Below are positions 1-10,399 of a stretch of 64,000 nucleotides of DNA, piece by piece (position 1 is the first letter of the stretch; each line of letters begins with the position of its first letter). Made by a program: the position numbers and the translations under genes. The DNA is from Monarcha castaneiventris obscurior (lineage: Eukaryota; Chordata; Aves; Passeriformes; Monarchidae): positions 53,383,147-53,447,146 of the forward strand of contig JAMPIT010000894.1 in NCBI GenBank assembly GCA_026261815.1, given 5' to 3'. Under the pieces are notes generated by a model that did not search any database, was not told the origin of the DNA, and saw only the letters and a program-made list of their open reading frames with translations.

Positions 1-1779
1 TGTGGATCAGCTCAGGGATAACGTTACAGGGTCAGCAAACATTCCCTGCCTCTTGGAAAAGGGTGAACACCCATTCCTTCCAACCACAAAGCCCTGCTCC
101 TTACCCTGGGCCTGCCAGCACTTCGGAAAAGCCTTTGGGAAGAGGGCAGATGCTTCCAAATTGGGGTGCTGCTCCCAAAGCAGCCACGAGCCATTCCCCA
201 GCTTCAGGAAGCTGATTCCCTTTCTGACAGATCTTGGTTTTAAGGCCTCTTCCTCCCAGTCCTGTATCCCAAATTCAATATCGACAAGCAAAAAAGGATG
301 AGGGGTATATGTGACACAGTGAAATAGCCCCAACCACTGCAGGAAGCAGCAGCAAATTCAACATCCCTCCCCAGTTTATGGGCATCCTAAATCCATCCCT
401 TCTGCCTGATGCGGCATCACCCCCTTTGTGGCTCAGCTGGGGCCAGCAAAAAGGTTCTGGAAGCAATTCCTCACATGCAGAGTTGGGTCTGGAACCTGGC
501 AGCCCCTGAATCTGCAGGCATCAGCCTGAAAACTGTTGCTCTGCAGCTGAAACCTAAGAAGCCACTGCAGGCAGATGAGGGGCCAATTCCACACGAGGCA
601 GTGACCTTCCAGGGAGGCTCCCCGCACTCTCTGGGGTAAAACCCATCCCTTACCTTGTGCAGCAACACCAGGGGACTCTCCTTCCTGGCAGGAAGCTGGG
701 AAGCACCTGGGGAAGGATGGTCAAAGCTCCTCCAGCACGGAAATCCCTGCTCAGGGAGCTCTGTCCCTCTCTCCACCCCATCTGCCAGCCCCGACACCCA
801 ATCCAGGATGGGAGCACTGTGCCAGGGTGTTCTCCAGCCCCTCATCCCAGCAGCCTGACAGAGGAGGGGATGAATGCAGCAGGATGAAAAATACACATTT
901 AGGGGAGATCTGGGATTCCTTCCCCCACCCTATCACAATATCACAGGGTTAGATGTTGGTGCTGGGCACTGTGGCTAAGAAAGGACAGATGGAAAACGTT
1001 GAAGGTCAAACCTGTGAAGGTCAGACTTTTGGAGGTCAGTCCTGAGATGGAGCAGGGAGCTTAATCCAGCATAGTCCATCCTCCCTCTCCTGACTGCATC
1101 CTGCCCAAGCCCCACCCAGGAAAACAGGGCTGCGGCGGGGAGGTTTCCTCCTCTTGTCCCAATGCCCAAGTTCTGCCAGCCTGACCTCGATTCAATTTTA
1201 AAAATCCTCTTCTTTCCCCCTTTGCCCCTCCTCAGAAGGCACCAGAGGGACAGAGAAGTAAACAGGAGCAAATCAACAGGTCCCTGCAATCACACAACAC
1301 AGGGATGCACAGGGATGCCAGAGAGCGGGGACATCAGACTGAAGGGCCTGAGACATTCCCAAAGCATTCCCTTCCTGGAAGCACACACCGTGCCTCAGGA
1401 GCCCTGGTCTGGTACCCACCCCTCTCCCACTCCTTCCGTGCAATATTCTCCTTTAAAACAGGCACTATTGCCTTTGGGTGTTTTGGGGCAGATTTCTCTT
1501 TGTGAGCTCCTTTCCAGCACAAGCCCAGGGTCAAATCAAAGGATACACCCCCTAATTGATATCAAATTCCCCCTGCCTAACAAAACCATCTCCTTTCCTT
1601 GGAAAAGGTGAAGGCTGAAACCACGCTGCTGGCTGCTCCTGCCTCAGCACTGACAGAATTAAACAGAGCCATTAAATCCATCCAGGCAGAGCAAAAGGCA
1701 AACAAATCCCACTCTCCATGCAGACGGGAGGGGAGAAACAGCTGGAAAACCGCTCAAAACCTTTCAGGGAGGTGCGCCA
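1..1779. other. Non-coding stretch, left edge
   Basis: No recognisable exon, RNA gene or mobile element is seen. Open frames on both strands are short, have no family signature and lack paired splice sites. The DNA is of moderate GC content, unlike the island that follows. It could be an intron or flank of a gene lying mostly off the left edge. Confidence 0.5.
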
Positions 1780-2660
1780 GCTCCCCTGCCAAGGCCGGAG
1801 GGGCTCGGCCGGGGATGCTGCTTCCCCTCCTCCCTCCCAGCAGCCCTGTTTCCGGCACATGGCCGGCTCCGCTTCCCCGTGCCCCGCGCCCCGCAGCCCC
1901 GGGAGCGCTGCTGCGGCACCCAGGGCCTCTCCCTGCCGCCGGCCCAGCTCGGCAGGGCTCCGCTGGGGCTGGCCGGCACAGCCCGCACGGGCGGCGGCGG
2001 AGGCTGCAGGTACGTGCAGGCAGCAGCAGGAAGCGGCGGGCAGGAAGCGGGCAGGAGGCACCCGTGCGTCTGCAGAAACACCTTCTGTGGCTGCCTGACC
2101 TTCAGGGAGCAAAACACGGGAGCTGGGACGGGGAGGGAGCCGCTCGGGGCCGGCCATCCTCACCGTGCTCCTTGTTTGGGGTCCAAAAAATGCACTTTTT
2201 GCCTCTTACAGGGAAAGCTGTGGGGGTGCCGGCTCCAGAGGCAGCCGGCATGGCAGCCCCCGGCCTGCATCCCAGGCGGCTGCCAGGAGGTGGACACTCA
2301 CCTTGAGCAGGTAGCTCCACGTCTCCATTTCGCTTTGTCACCCTGCGCAGGACATCCGCACGTCCCGGAGCCGGGAGCCGGCAGCCCCGGCCCCTCGGCC
2401 CCGCGCCCCCCATCCCAGCGGCATCCCTTACCTCTGTCCTCCGGCCGGAGTCACACCTTGGGAGCTGGCTCTTGCGCAGAGAGGAGGGAGGGAGGCAGGC
2501 AGAGGAGGGGGGGGAAACTTGGGAGTTTCCCACAATGCACCTCTGCAGACTGCATGAAGATGGAGAGCGGGGCGGGGGGGATGGGGGGGGGAGGGCGCTC
2601 CAATCCAGAGGGAAGGGCTGGGATCGGGAGGGGCTGGGTGCCAAGGGGGGCTGCAGGGTG
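1780..2660. promoter_or_regulatory. CpG-rich island, probable promoter
   Basis: GC content and CpG frequency rise abruptly here, with GGCGGCGGCGG runs around 1990 and a G-rich tract at 2500-2600. The flanks on both sides are ordinary. The island contains a strong plus-strand donor-like sequence (CAG|GTACGTG near 2009) and a strong minus-strand donor (CTCAAG|GTGAGT at 2302-2296). This looks like the CpG island of a transcription start. Which strand it serves, and whether it could be the distant 5' end of the NLR gene, cannot be decided from the sequence. Confidence 0.5.
2302..2328 (-). CDS. Candidate nine-codon first coding exon
   Basis: On the minus strand an ATG in good context (GAAATGG) opens nine codons, METWSYLLK. 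They end exactly at a consensus donor, AAG|GTGAGT, in phase 0. The exon lies inside the CpG island. If real, the gene runs leftward and its later exons are off the window or too small to recognise. I do not recognise the peptide. A chance ATG next to a chance donor is the alternative. Confidence 0.3.
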
Positions 2661-4533
2661 GTAAAGGCAGCCCAGCTGCATCTCCACATCCCTTGTCATT
2701 TGGGGCTGAGCTGGCTCAGCAGTTCAGGGCTGTCCCTGCGGCACTGATCCCTCTGCTGCTCCATTTGTTTCTCCTTCAAATCCTGCCTGGATTTGCAGCA
2801 ATTACAGGAAACACAGCAACAAAGTAGGGGGGACACACTGGGAAGAATACCTGGGAGGGGGCCAGCCGGATAAATTGGGATGCCTGAGTGTAGACCACAG
2901 GCAAAAGGAGTATGAGCCTCCCCCCACCAGGATAAGGGATTTCCAACTGAGATGATCCCTGGCAGTGAGTTAAGGAATGGCAAACTGACTTGATCTGCAC
3001 AGTGCAGGGAGGGCACTGAAATGCTGCACCCTGGGGTAGTTTTGTGCCAGCTCTGCTTGCCTTCTCCCCAGACTGCTCCTTGTCCCAGCAGGCTGGGGTT
3101 TGACACCCCTTCCCAGACCAGAGCCGGGCATGCAGCCCAGCCCCACTGCGGAGCGCTGTCAGACAGCCAGGCACTGCCAGACACAGCCTCTTCCTCCTCA
3201 TCATCCTCACCAGCTAAAAGCAAAGAGCCCTCCCTGTCACAGCCTCACCCCTCCAGCCAGGTACAGGGCTCAAATTCCCGTCCCTGTGTCACTTCCTGCT
3301 TGTATCCCAAACTTCAGCAGGTTCTGGGAGCTCTTTTAGCCCTTATTTCAGAGCAAATCAGGCTGTGTGCTGCTTGCCCATCTGCCTCCATCAGTTACTT
3401 GGGACCCACAAAACCCCCCACCAGTGCCCAGCCAGGTGCATGTCCTGCCTAAGAAATACTCTGGCTGCTTAAATCCCAATGCAAAGGAAAATCCTGCCCA
3501 TGTTTGAAGAGAGCTGCAGAATGAGGGGCTGGATGCAAGAACCCGAATCTCCCAGGACAGGCTGTGCTTCCAGGGGCTGCTTTGGGATGCAGACACCCAC
3601 AGCCCCTCAGGGCAGGGATGAGCAAGGTTATTCTGCTGTAGTCCTTGGCTCCAGGAGCCAGCTCGGCTCAGACAGGCTGGCACGGACAGGATTAGCTGTG
3701 GCTGATGCTGATGTTCCCTCTGTTCCCTGTCTGGTCCCACACCCAGCAGTGCCAGCACTCCCTGCTCTTTCAGAGACTTGTGCCAGGCACAGCCAGGACC
3801 TTTCCATGGCTCCAAACAGCTGCTTCCCCTTCCTAATGCCTCCCAAATCTGCTGATCTACTGACAGCAGCAGAGGGGCTGAATTCCTGCAAAGCTGGCGG
3901 AAATCCACGGTTTAATGCAGGAGACACCCCTAAACCGCTGCTTCCCAGACTAGCAAAATCTCTTTGCTCCTTCTGTATCAGGCAGGAATATCCTCAGGGT
4001 GGCAGGAGGAGAGAGGGAACCTCCTGCAAGTGGGAATTGCCGGGTCTAGTCCCCCTGCATGAGCCGAGGCTGGGGGTTGTGGCAGTGGTTTCCTTACGTT
4101 CACACACTCTGCCTCTGCCTTAGGAGATAAACAGCCCCACGTGATGCTCTCACACGCCTTGGACCGGAATTCACGTTATATTTAAATTCTGAATTTAAAC
4201 TTTTTTTTTTTTTTCCTGAGGTAGAAAAAAGGGAAGCAAAGGAAAAGCTGTAAAAATAATAAACTTCCCCCATCTCCCCATGGCAGGGTCACATCCCCCC
4301 TAATGCAGCGAGCTGCAGCCCTGACTGAGACACAGCAAGGTGAAAATGGCTTTTTCAAGGTCAGAGGGAGTGGGAAACCTTTAAAAACGGTGCTGCTGGA
4401 TTTTCCCCCTCCCTCTTAGCTCACAGCACCTCCCAGGAGGAGTTAGCAAGGATAAAGACAGCCCTGACTCCTGGGGAGCTCCCCAATGCAAAACCCACAC
4501 GGGAATGTTAGTGGCAGCAGCATTCTTGGGAAG
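2661..4533. other. Intergenic or intronic, nothing recognised
   Basis: No exon with family similarity is seen. The stretch includes a T-rich run at 4201-4214. Any upstream N-terminal exons of the NLR gene (a PYD or CARD would be expected for some relatives) would lie here or further left, but none was identified. Confidence 0.45.
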
Positions 4534-4800
4534 GAACATAGAATCATGGAATTATTCAGGCTGGGAAAGCCCTCTGAGATCATCAAGACCAAACATTCCC
4601 CAGCACTGCCCAAGGCCATCACTAACCCGTGTCCCCAGATGCCACATCCACGTGGCTTTTAAATCCCAGGGATGGGGACTCCACCACTGCCCTGGGCAGC
4701 TGTGCCAGGGGTGAACAGCCCTTTCAGTGAAAGAATTTTCTCCAATATTCAGTGTAAATCTCCCCTGGCACAACTTGAGACCATTTCCTTTAGTGAGAAA
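4534..4800 (-). mobile_element. CR1 LINE 3' fragment
   Basis: It starts with ACATAGAATCATGGAATTATTCAGG, the reverse complement of the avian CR1 3' tail. It continues with diverged CR1 3' sequence, including GGGATGGGGACTCCACCACTGCCCTGGGCAGC and a degenerate TTTAGTGAG end. It is truncated and aged. Confidence 0.8.
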
Positions 4801-5611
4801 CAGTTATCCCCAGAATTATTTGACATCCTGCAGGCAGGAGGGACAGGGTGATGTCTGGCTCTGAGCAGGGAAAGAAGGAATCCATAAGAAATCCTTAAAC
4901 TCCCAATGTGCCTTAAAACATCCTTTCCCCCTTTCTCAGTATCCCTCACAGGCAGCTTTGCTAAACACATCATCCTGAAGCTTTTTTTTTCCATCATGGG
5001 AAGAAAATCATCACTCACAGACAATAAAATCATCAAGAGGGTTACCCCCTCCTAATCCAGACACAGGTGTGCTGTTCATAAACTGGAGCAGGCAAACCAG
5101 GAGAGCAGGTCACAGCACAGGCTCACACCCATTTCATCCCTGAGCATCCAAAGCTCCTAAAAGAGCCTCTCTTCTTTCCTAGAGCCCCAGTTACGACCCA
5201 CTCACAGCTGGAGAGGGAGGAAGAAGTCACACAGCAGCAAAACCCTGTGGCTGTTCAGGCAGCACCATTTGTCCTCACCTTGAACTCCCAGGAAAGCAGG
5301 ATGAAGGACGTTTCTCAGAGTGGAATGACTTCCTGCAGCAGTCAAGGTGGGTTTGCCTGGCAGCAGGAAGTCCTTGCAGTGAAAATCCAAGCCCCGCTCC
5401 CCCTGGGGGACTATTAATAGCCTGGAATGCTGAGCAGCCTCACCTGGAGCCTCCCCACCAGCTTGCATGGGCCTGGGCTCTGAGTTCAGTCCTGGGCACT
5501 CCTAGTTGAAGTAGTGCAGGGGGACAGGGTCACCAGCTCTGTCCAGGCAGCTCATCCCTGCAGTGAATTACACGGGCTTATAATTCCTCGATTAATGCAT
5601 TGTTTAAAATC

Positions 5612-5656
5612 ATGCAGTCACAGAATGGTTTGGGTTGGAAGTGACCTTAAGGCAGG
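5612..5656 (-). mobile_element. Short CR1 3'-tail remnant
   Basis: TCACAGAATGGTTTGGGTTGGAAGTGACCTTAAGG matches the last bases of avian CR1 in reverse orientation. Only about 45 bases survive. Confidence 0.65.
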
Positions 5657-6053
5657 GAGCACGCAGCATTTTCTGGCAGCCATCTGGGCAGATCCTTTCC
5701 TCCTGGGATGGGATTAAGGATATCTCTGTGGAGATCTGTGCTGTGGAGCCCAGGGACAGCGCCTTTGTCCCCTGGATCATGAGTCAGATGCTGTAGGCAG
5801 CCTCAGGCAGTTGCATTTGCTCCCAGGTGGATGAGGATGACAAAACAAGAGTTAATAGACCAGGATCACAACCTGGAAGAACCCCCAACGAACCACAGTC
5901 CCCAAATCCTCACAAATTATGTCCTTATAGCCCCAGCTAGACTTAGGAAAGCCCTGAGCATTGGAATAAGTGGCTGCTGGTGTGTCAGGAGTGTGGGTGG
6001 GCAGGTGGGGAATTTGTCTGGGCTTGGGACTGACCCTGCTCCTCATCGGCACA

Positions 6054-9000
6054 GAACACAGGTGGAACAGCAGCGAGCACATGGTCCGGGAGTCCCACCA
6101 GGACAGGGAGCTGGGCGCCCGTCCCAGGGAGAGCCCGTCCTTCCACAGCCGCTTCACCGCCTTGACCCTCACCAGGGAAGCTCGGAGCAAGCACGGAGCC
6201 AAGGATGCAGCAGTGGGAGCTAGCCAGGAACGTGCCAGCGCCAGCAGCGGAGCAGCCACAGCCATCACCACCGTGCTGTTTGAACCCAGTGGAGATGGGC
6301 AAACCCCGCAGGTCGTGGTGCTGGTGGGGGCCCCAGGGATGGGGAAGACAACGATGGTCAGGAAGGTGATGGCGGAGTGGGGAGAAGGGACGCTCCACAC
6401 GCAGTTTGACTTTGTCTTCTGCCTTGACTGCAAAGCCATCACCCTTCCCATGGAAGCCAGCGTGGCAGACCTGGTTTCACAGTGCTGTCCTGGCCTGCGA
6501 GTGCCAGCTGGGAAGATCCTGGATGATCAGAAGAAGATCCTGTTTATTTTTGATGGCTTCGAGGCCCTGGGGTTTTCCTTGGTTCAGCCTGAAGCTGAGC
6601 TGAGCTCTGACCCCAGGGAGGTGAAGCCGCTGGAGCTCACCCTGATGAGCTTGTTGAAGAAGACTGTGCTCCCCGAGGCCTCTTTGCTCATCACCACGAG
6701 GCCAACAGCTCTTGGAAGCCTGGGGCGGTGCCTGGAGGGTGAGCATTACGTGGAGATACTGGGATTTTCAGCAGCCAGGAGGGAGGAGTATTTCCACAGG
6801 TATTTTGAGAACCCCAGTAAAGGAGACGTGGCCCTCAGGTTTGCCAAAGGCAACCAGATCCTCTACAGCTTGTGTGTCATCCCTGTCATGAGCTGGACCG
6901 TCTGCACCGTCCTTCAACAAGAGCTTTGTGGGACGAAAAACCTCCTCGAGTGCTCCAAAGCCACCACAGAGATGATGATGTTCTACCTCTCCTGGTTACT
7001 GAAGCACAGGGACAGGGACAACCCACAGGTCCTCCAGCAGTTCCTACTCCGGCTTTGCTCCTTGGCTGCCGACGGCATCTGGAAGCACAAGGTCCTCTTT
7101 GAGGAGAAGGAGATCAAGGACCATGGCTTGGACCAGCCAGCTCTTCTCCCCTTCTTCCTCAATGAAAGGTTCCCAAAGGAAGGAGAAGACCATGGGAGTG
7201 TCTATGCCTTCACCCACCTGCACCTCCAGGAGTTTTTTGCAGCAATGTTTTATGTTCTGGAGGATGATGGGGATGTCAGCAGCTTGGGGAGGCTTGAGAA
7301 GGATGTAAATAAATTACTAGAAAGCTACAGCAAGTCCAGGAAGGATTTGAACGTAACAGTGCGATTCCTGTTTGGTCTGGTCAGCCAAAAATCCATAGAG
7401 TACATGGACAAAACCATTGGGTGCAGAATTTCACCACAAGCCAGGGAAGAGCTGCTAAAGTGGCTTCAGGGGAGGCACAGAGGCCTCTCCCAGCCTGGCC
7501 AAGCGCTGAAGGTTTCGGAGATGGACACCTTCCACTTCTTGTTCGAGATGAACGAGAAGAGCTTTGTGCAAAGTGCACTGGGTCATTTCACTGACCTGGA
7601 CTTGCAGGACACCAAGCTGACCCTGTACGACCAGATGGCTCTTTCCTTCTGCATCCAGCACTGGGATGGGCTGGGCTGCGTCTCCCTCCAGGGATGCTCC
7701 TTCCACTGGCAGGATCCTGAGGCAGAGCTGGATGCATTGGTGCCTTGGTAAGTCCTGCCCCTCCTCTCTTTAATAACCCAAAACTGCAAAGATTTCTCCT
7801 TCTCTGCCCCAAAGGATGATTTTAAAGCTGTTTCAGCTCCTCCCTCCCAAATACCAGCTTGGCCTTTCCCTGGGTGTTTAGCTCCTCAGCAGAGGATTTA
7901 CTTATTCTTGGGGAAAATAAGGAACACACGGGCTCCTCCATCCACTGCCCACAGTGGGATTGAAGGTGATGGAGCTTCTTGGCTCGACCTGGCCAGGCCC
8001 ACCTGTGCCCAGGCGTCACTCTGGCTTCCCGTTCCCCTTCTCCCTCGCAAAGGGAGATACTCGGTGCTGGAATGCTAAGTGCACCCTGTGACTCCTCTTA
8101 CATCGCCCCGGGGGACTCCAGCAGCAATGCTCGAGATCATTCACACCTCCAAAGCCCCAGAGGTCCCTCCCGAGGAGCCCTCCCGTGCGCTGGAGACTCT
8201 GCTCGGGGTGGGAGGGGTTGCGTGCCTGTGCCGGTGCCGGTGCCGGGAGCTCCCGGCACCGCCGCTCTGTTCCCCTGCAGCTCGGGAGTCTCGGGAGCCG
8301 GAGGCCATCCCGGTGCCCTGGCCGTGCGGCGGCGGGAGGAGCTGTCCAGCCCCATCCACCTGCTCTGCCGGGCGCTGCGGCGCCGGGACAGTGCCCTGCG
8401 GGTGCTCCGGTGAGAGACGCGCGCGGAGCCCGAACCGGGGCCGGGATTTGGGGTGCGGGCGGGGGCACCCGAGCCGCAGGGCAGCGGGAGAGCGGCTGGG
8501 TGCTGCCCCGCTGCTCCCGGGGCACACGGGCAGGTGGCCAGGGGGAGGTCGGGCCCCGTTCAGCTGGGGCTGGGTGTTTTCCCGCGGGTTCGACGGGCAG
8601 GTGAGCAGCGGGGACGGGTGTGCCGAGCCCGCGCCCTCCGTGCTCTCCCGCAGGCTGCAGTGGTGCCGGCTGTCCGAGAGCTGCTGCGCGGAGCTGGCGG
8701 CTCTGCTGGCGGAGCACCCCGGCCTGGCCCGGCTGGAGCTGGGGGACAGCTCGCTGGGGGACAGCGGCGTGCGCCTGCTCTGTGAGGGGCTGCGGACTCC
8801 GGGCTGCCGCCTGCGCGTTCTGCGGTGAGCACCCCCAGCATCCCTCGGGCACCTCGCACAGCGTGGACATGAGAGCTGGGGAGGTGCCCCAAGGGGTCCC
8901 ATTGTGCCTCTGTCCCACTCTCCCAGGGCAAAGAGCTCCAAGGCTGTGGTACCACGGTGGGGTGGCACTGAGGGCATTCAGGCGGCTCTGAGGGTCTTTC

Positions 9001-9840
9001 CCGGGGGTTCCCATCAGGCTGCGGTATTCCCGCATCACCAGTGCCTGCTGCGAGGATCTCGCCGCCGTGCTGGGCACCAGCATGTACCTGGAGGAGCTGG
9101 ATTTGTCCTTCAGCGAGGGGCTGCGTGATGCTGGTGTGGAGCTGCTGTGTGAGGGGCTCCAGCACTGTGCCTGCCCACTGCAGACACTCCGGTAAGGAGC
9201 TGTGGGATGAGCCACTGCTCCCTCCTTCCTATCCAGAGCTCTCTCCTTCCCTCCTGGGGCAGCTCCCCGAGCCGAGGCCAAAGCCCTCCTTCCCTGCTCC
9301 CCTCGGCCCCACAGGCTGGGGAGCTGCCGGCTGTCGGGCGCCTGCTGCCCAGCCCTGGCTGAGCGGCTGCTGCAGGGGCCCCGTCTCACCTGCCTGGACC
9401 TGAGTGACAACGAGCTGGGAGCCCACGGCGTCCTGCAGCTCTGCCGGCAGCTGCGGCATCCCGCCTGCCCGCTGCGGAGCCTGGGGTGAGGGCCCTGACA
9501 CGGCCCCTTCCATGCCTGGCATCCCTGAGCCGGGCAGCGGATGCTGCGCGACAGGCAGGGCGCACTGGCATCCCGGCTGCTTCAGCACTGCCCTCCCCAC
9601 AACACCTTCTCCTCTTTTCCTGCGTCCTCCATGGCCAGGCTGAGCACGGACAGCTTCAGCCAGGCCCTGCTGCAGGAACTGGACGATCTCCGGGCACTGC
9701 AGCCCACCCTGAAGATCGGGAACCTCCTGGAGCACGACGTGCCGCAGGCGGGGGCCATGGCCCGGCTGCCCTGCCACCGCGGGCTCCTGCCGGGGGGCAG
9801 GAAGGCATTCCCCTCCTTCAGGAGACCTCCCCTCCTTTAG
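6054..9840 (+). CDS. NLR innate immune sensor (NLRP3/NLRP12-like): FISNA, NACHT, LRR
   Basis: NLRs are cytosolic danger sensors that oligomerise through a NACHT ATPase. The exons seen are 6054-7747, 8281-8409, 8654-8824, 9018-9191, 9315-9485 and 9639-9840. All junctions keep the same phase, giving about 846 residues. Exon 1 opens with a FISNA-like stretch ([16 protein letters not shown]) before the NACHT. The P-loop is [10 protein letters not shown] near 6332, Walker B is [11 protein letters not shown] near 6540, and sensor 1 is LLITTRP near 6688. The NLR helical signature [12 protein letters not shown] is at 7210. The 171-174 bp exons each encode one NLRP-type LRR pair. The last exon ends with the usual LKI-type cap plus a unique tail, stop 9838-9840. 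The exon at 6054 begins out of phase after an acceptor, so at least one upstream exon is missing. No PYD or CARD was found, and the LRR region is short. It is tail-to-tail with SRCR copy A. Confidence 0.88.
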
Positions 9841-10026
9841 GAAAAGTCTGGGCAGACACTGGAGCCATTCCCAGCCCAGCTCTCAGTGCTGTCAGTGGGT
9901 CTGAGCCTGCCCCACCCGTGGGGCACATGGAGTAGATCCTGCTGCATGTGCGGGGGTTCCAGGTCCTGCCCTCTCCCTTTTCCGCTCGGTGTTGGTGGGA
10001 ACAGTTGTGTGCATTTGGCAGTGCCA

Positions 10027-10032
10027 AATAAA
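10027..10032 (+). terminator. NLR polyadenylation signal
   Basis: A canonical AATAAA lies 187 bases after the NLR stop codon and faces the converging SRCR transcript. Confidence 0.7.
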
Positions 10033-10217
10033 GATCCCACAGCCAATCCAAGCAATCTCCCTGTGTTCTTCCCACGGAGCCCACCATGCTCAGGGATGCA
10101 TCTGTGCTTCCAGTTCCAACCCCACCTCCCTGAGGGATGGCTGATGTACCGGGGATGGAGGTGCCAGCCCGGCAGTGAGGTCCCTGCCCTGGGCGTGAAT
10201 CTCTGACCAGTTTGTGT

Positions 10218-10223
10218 TTTAAT
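10218..10223 (-). terminator. SRCR copy A polyadenylation signal (ATTAAA)
   Basis: The minus strand reads ATTAAA about 180 bases past the SRCR stop. The equivalent hexamer is kept in copies B (17719-17724) and C (25871-25876), just before the shared 3' UTR. The NLR and SRCR-A signals are only about 190 bases apart in convergent orientation. Confidence 0.55.
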
Positions 10224-10399
10224 ATAAAAAAGGGAAATCCAGACTGAAATCAAAGAAAATCCCTGCACAGGAGCTGTTTTCCTGCAGTGCTGCCCAGGAA
10301 GGGGTGACCTCTGTGGGCAGGGCCACCCCTTCCTGGGGACAGGGCCCCACCACACTGCCACACACGTGTCCCCAGGGCTGCCCCATGGCCAGGGCATCC

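Noticed and set aside
5831..6053. Open frame upstream of the NLR exon as the NLR N-terminus
   Set aside because: It shows no PYD, CARD or other fold signature, and a good splice acceptor at 6053 separates it from the FISNA-like segment.
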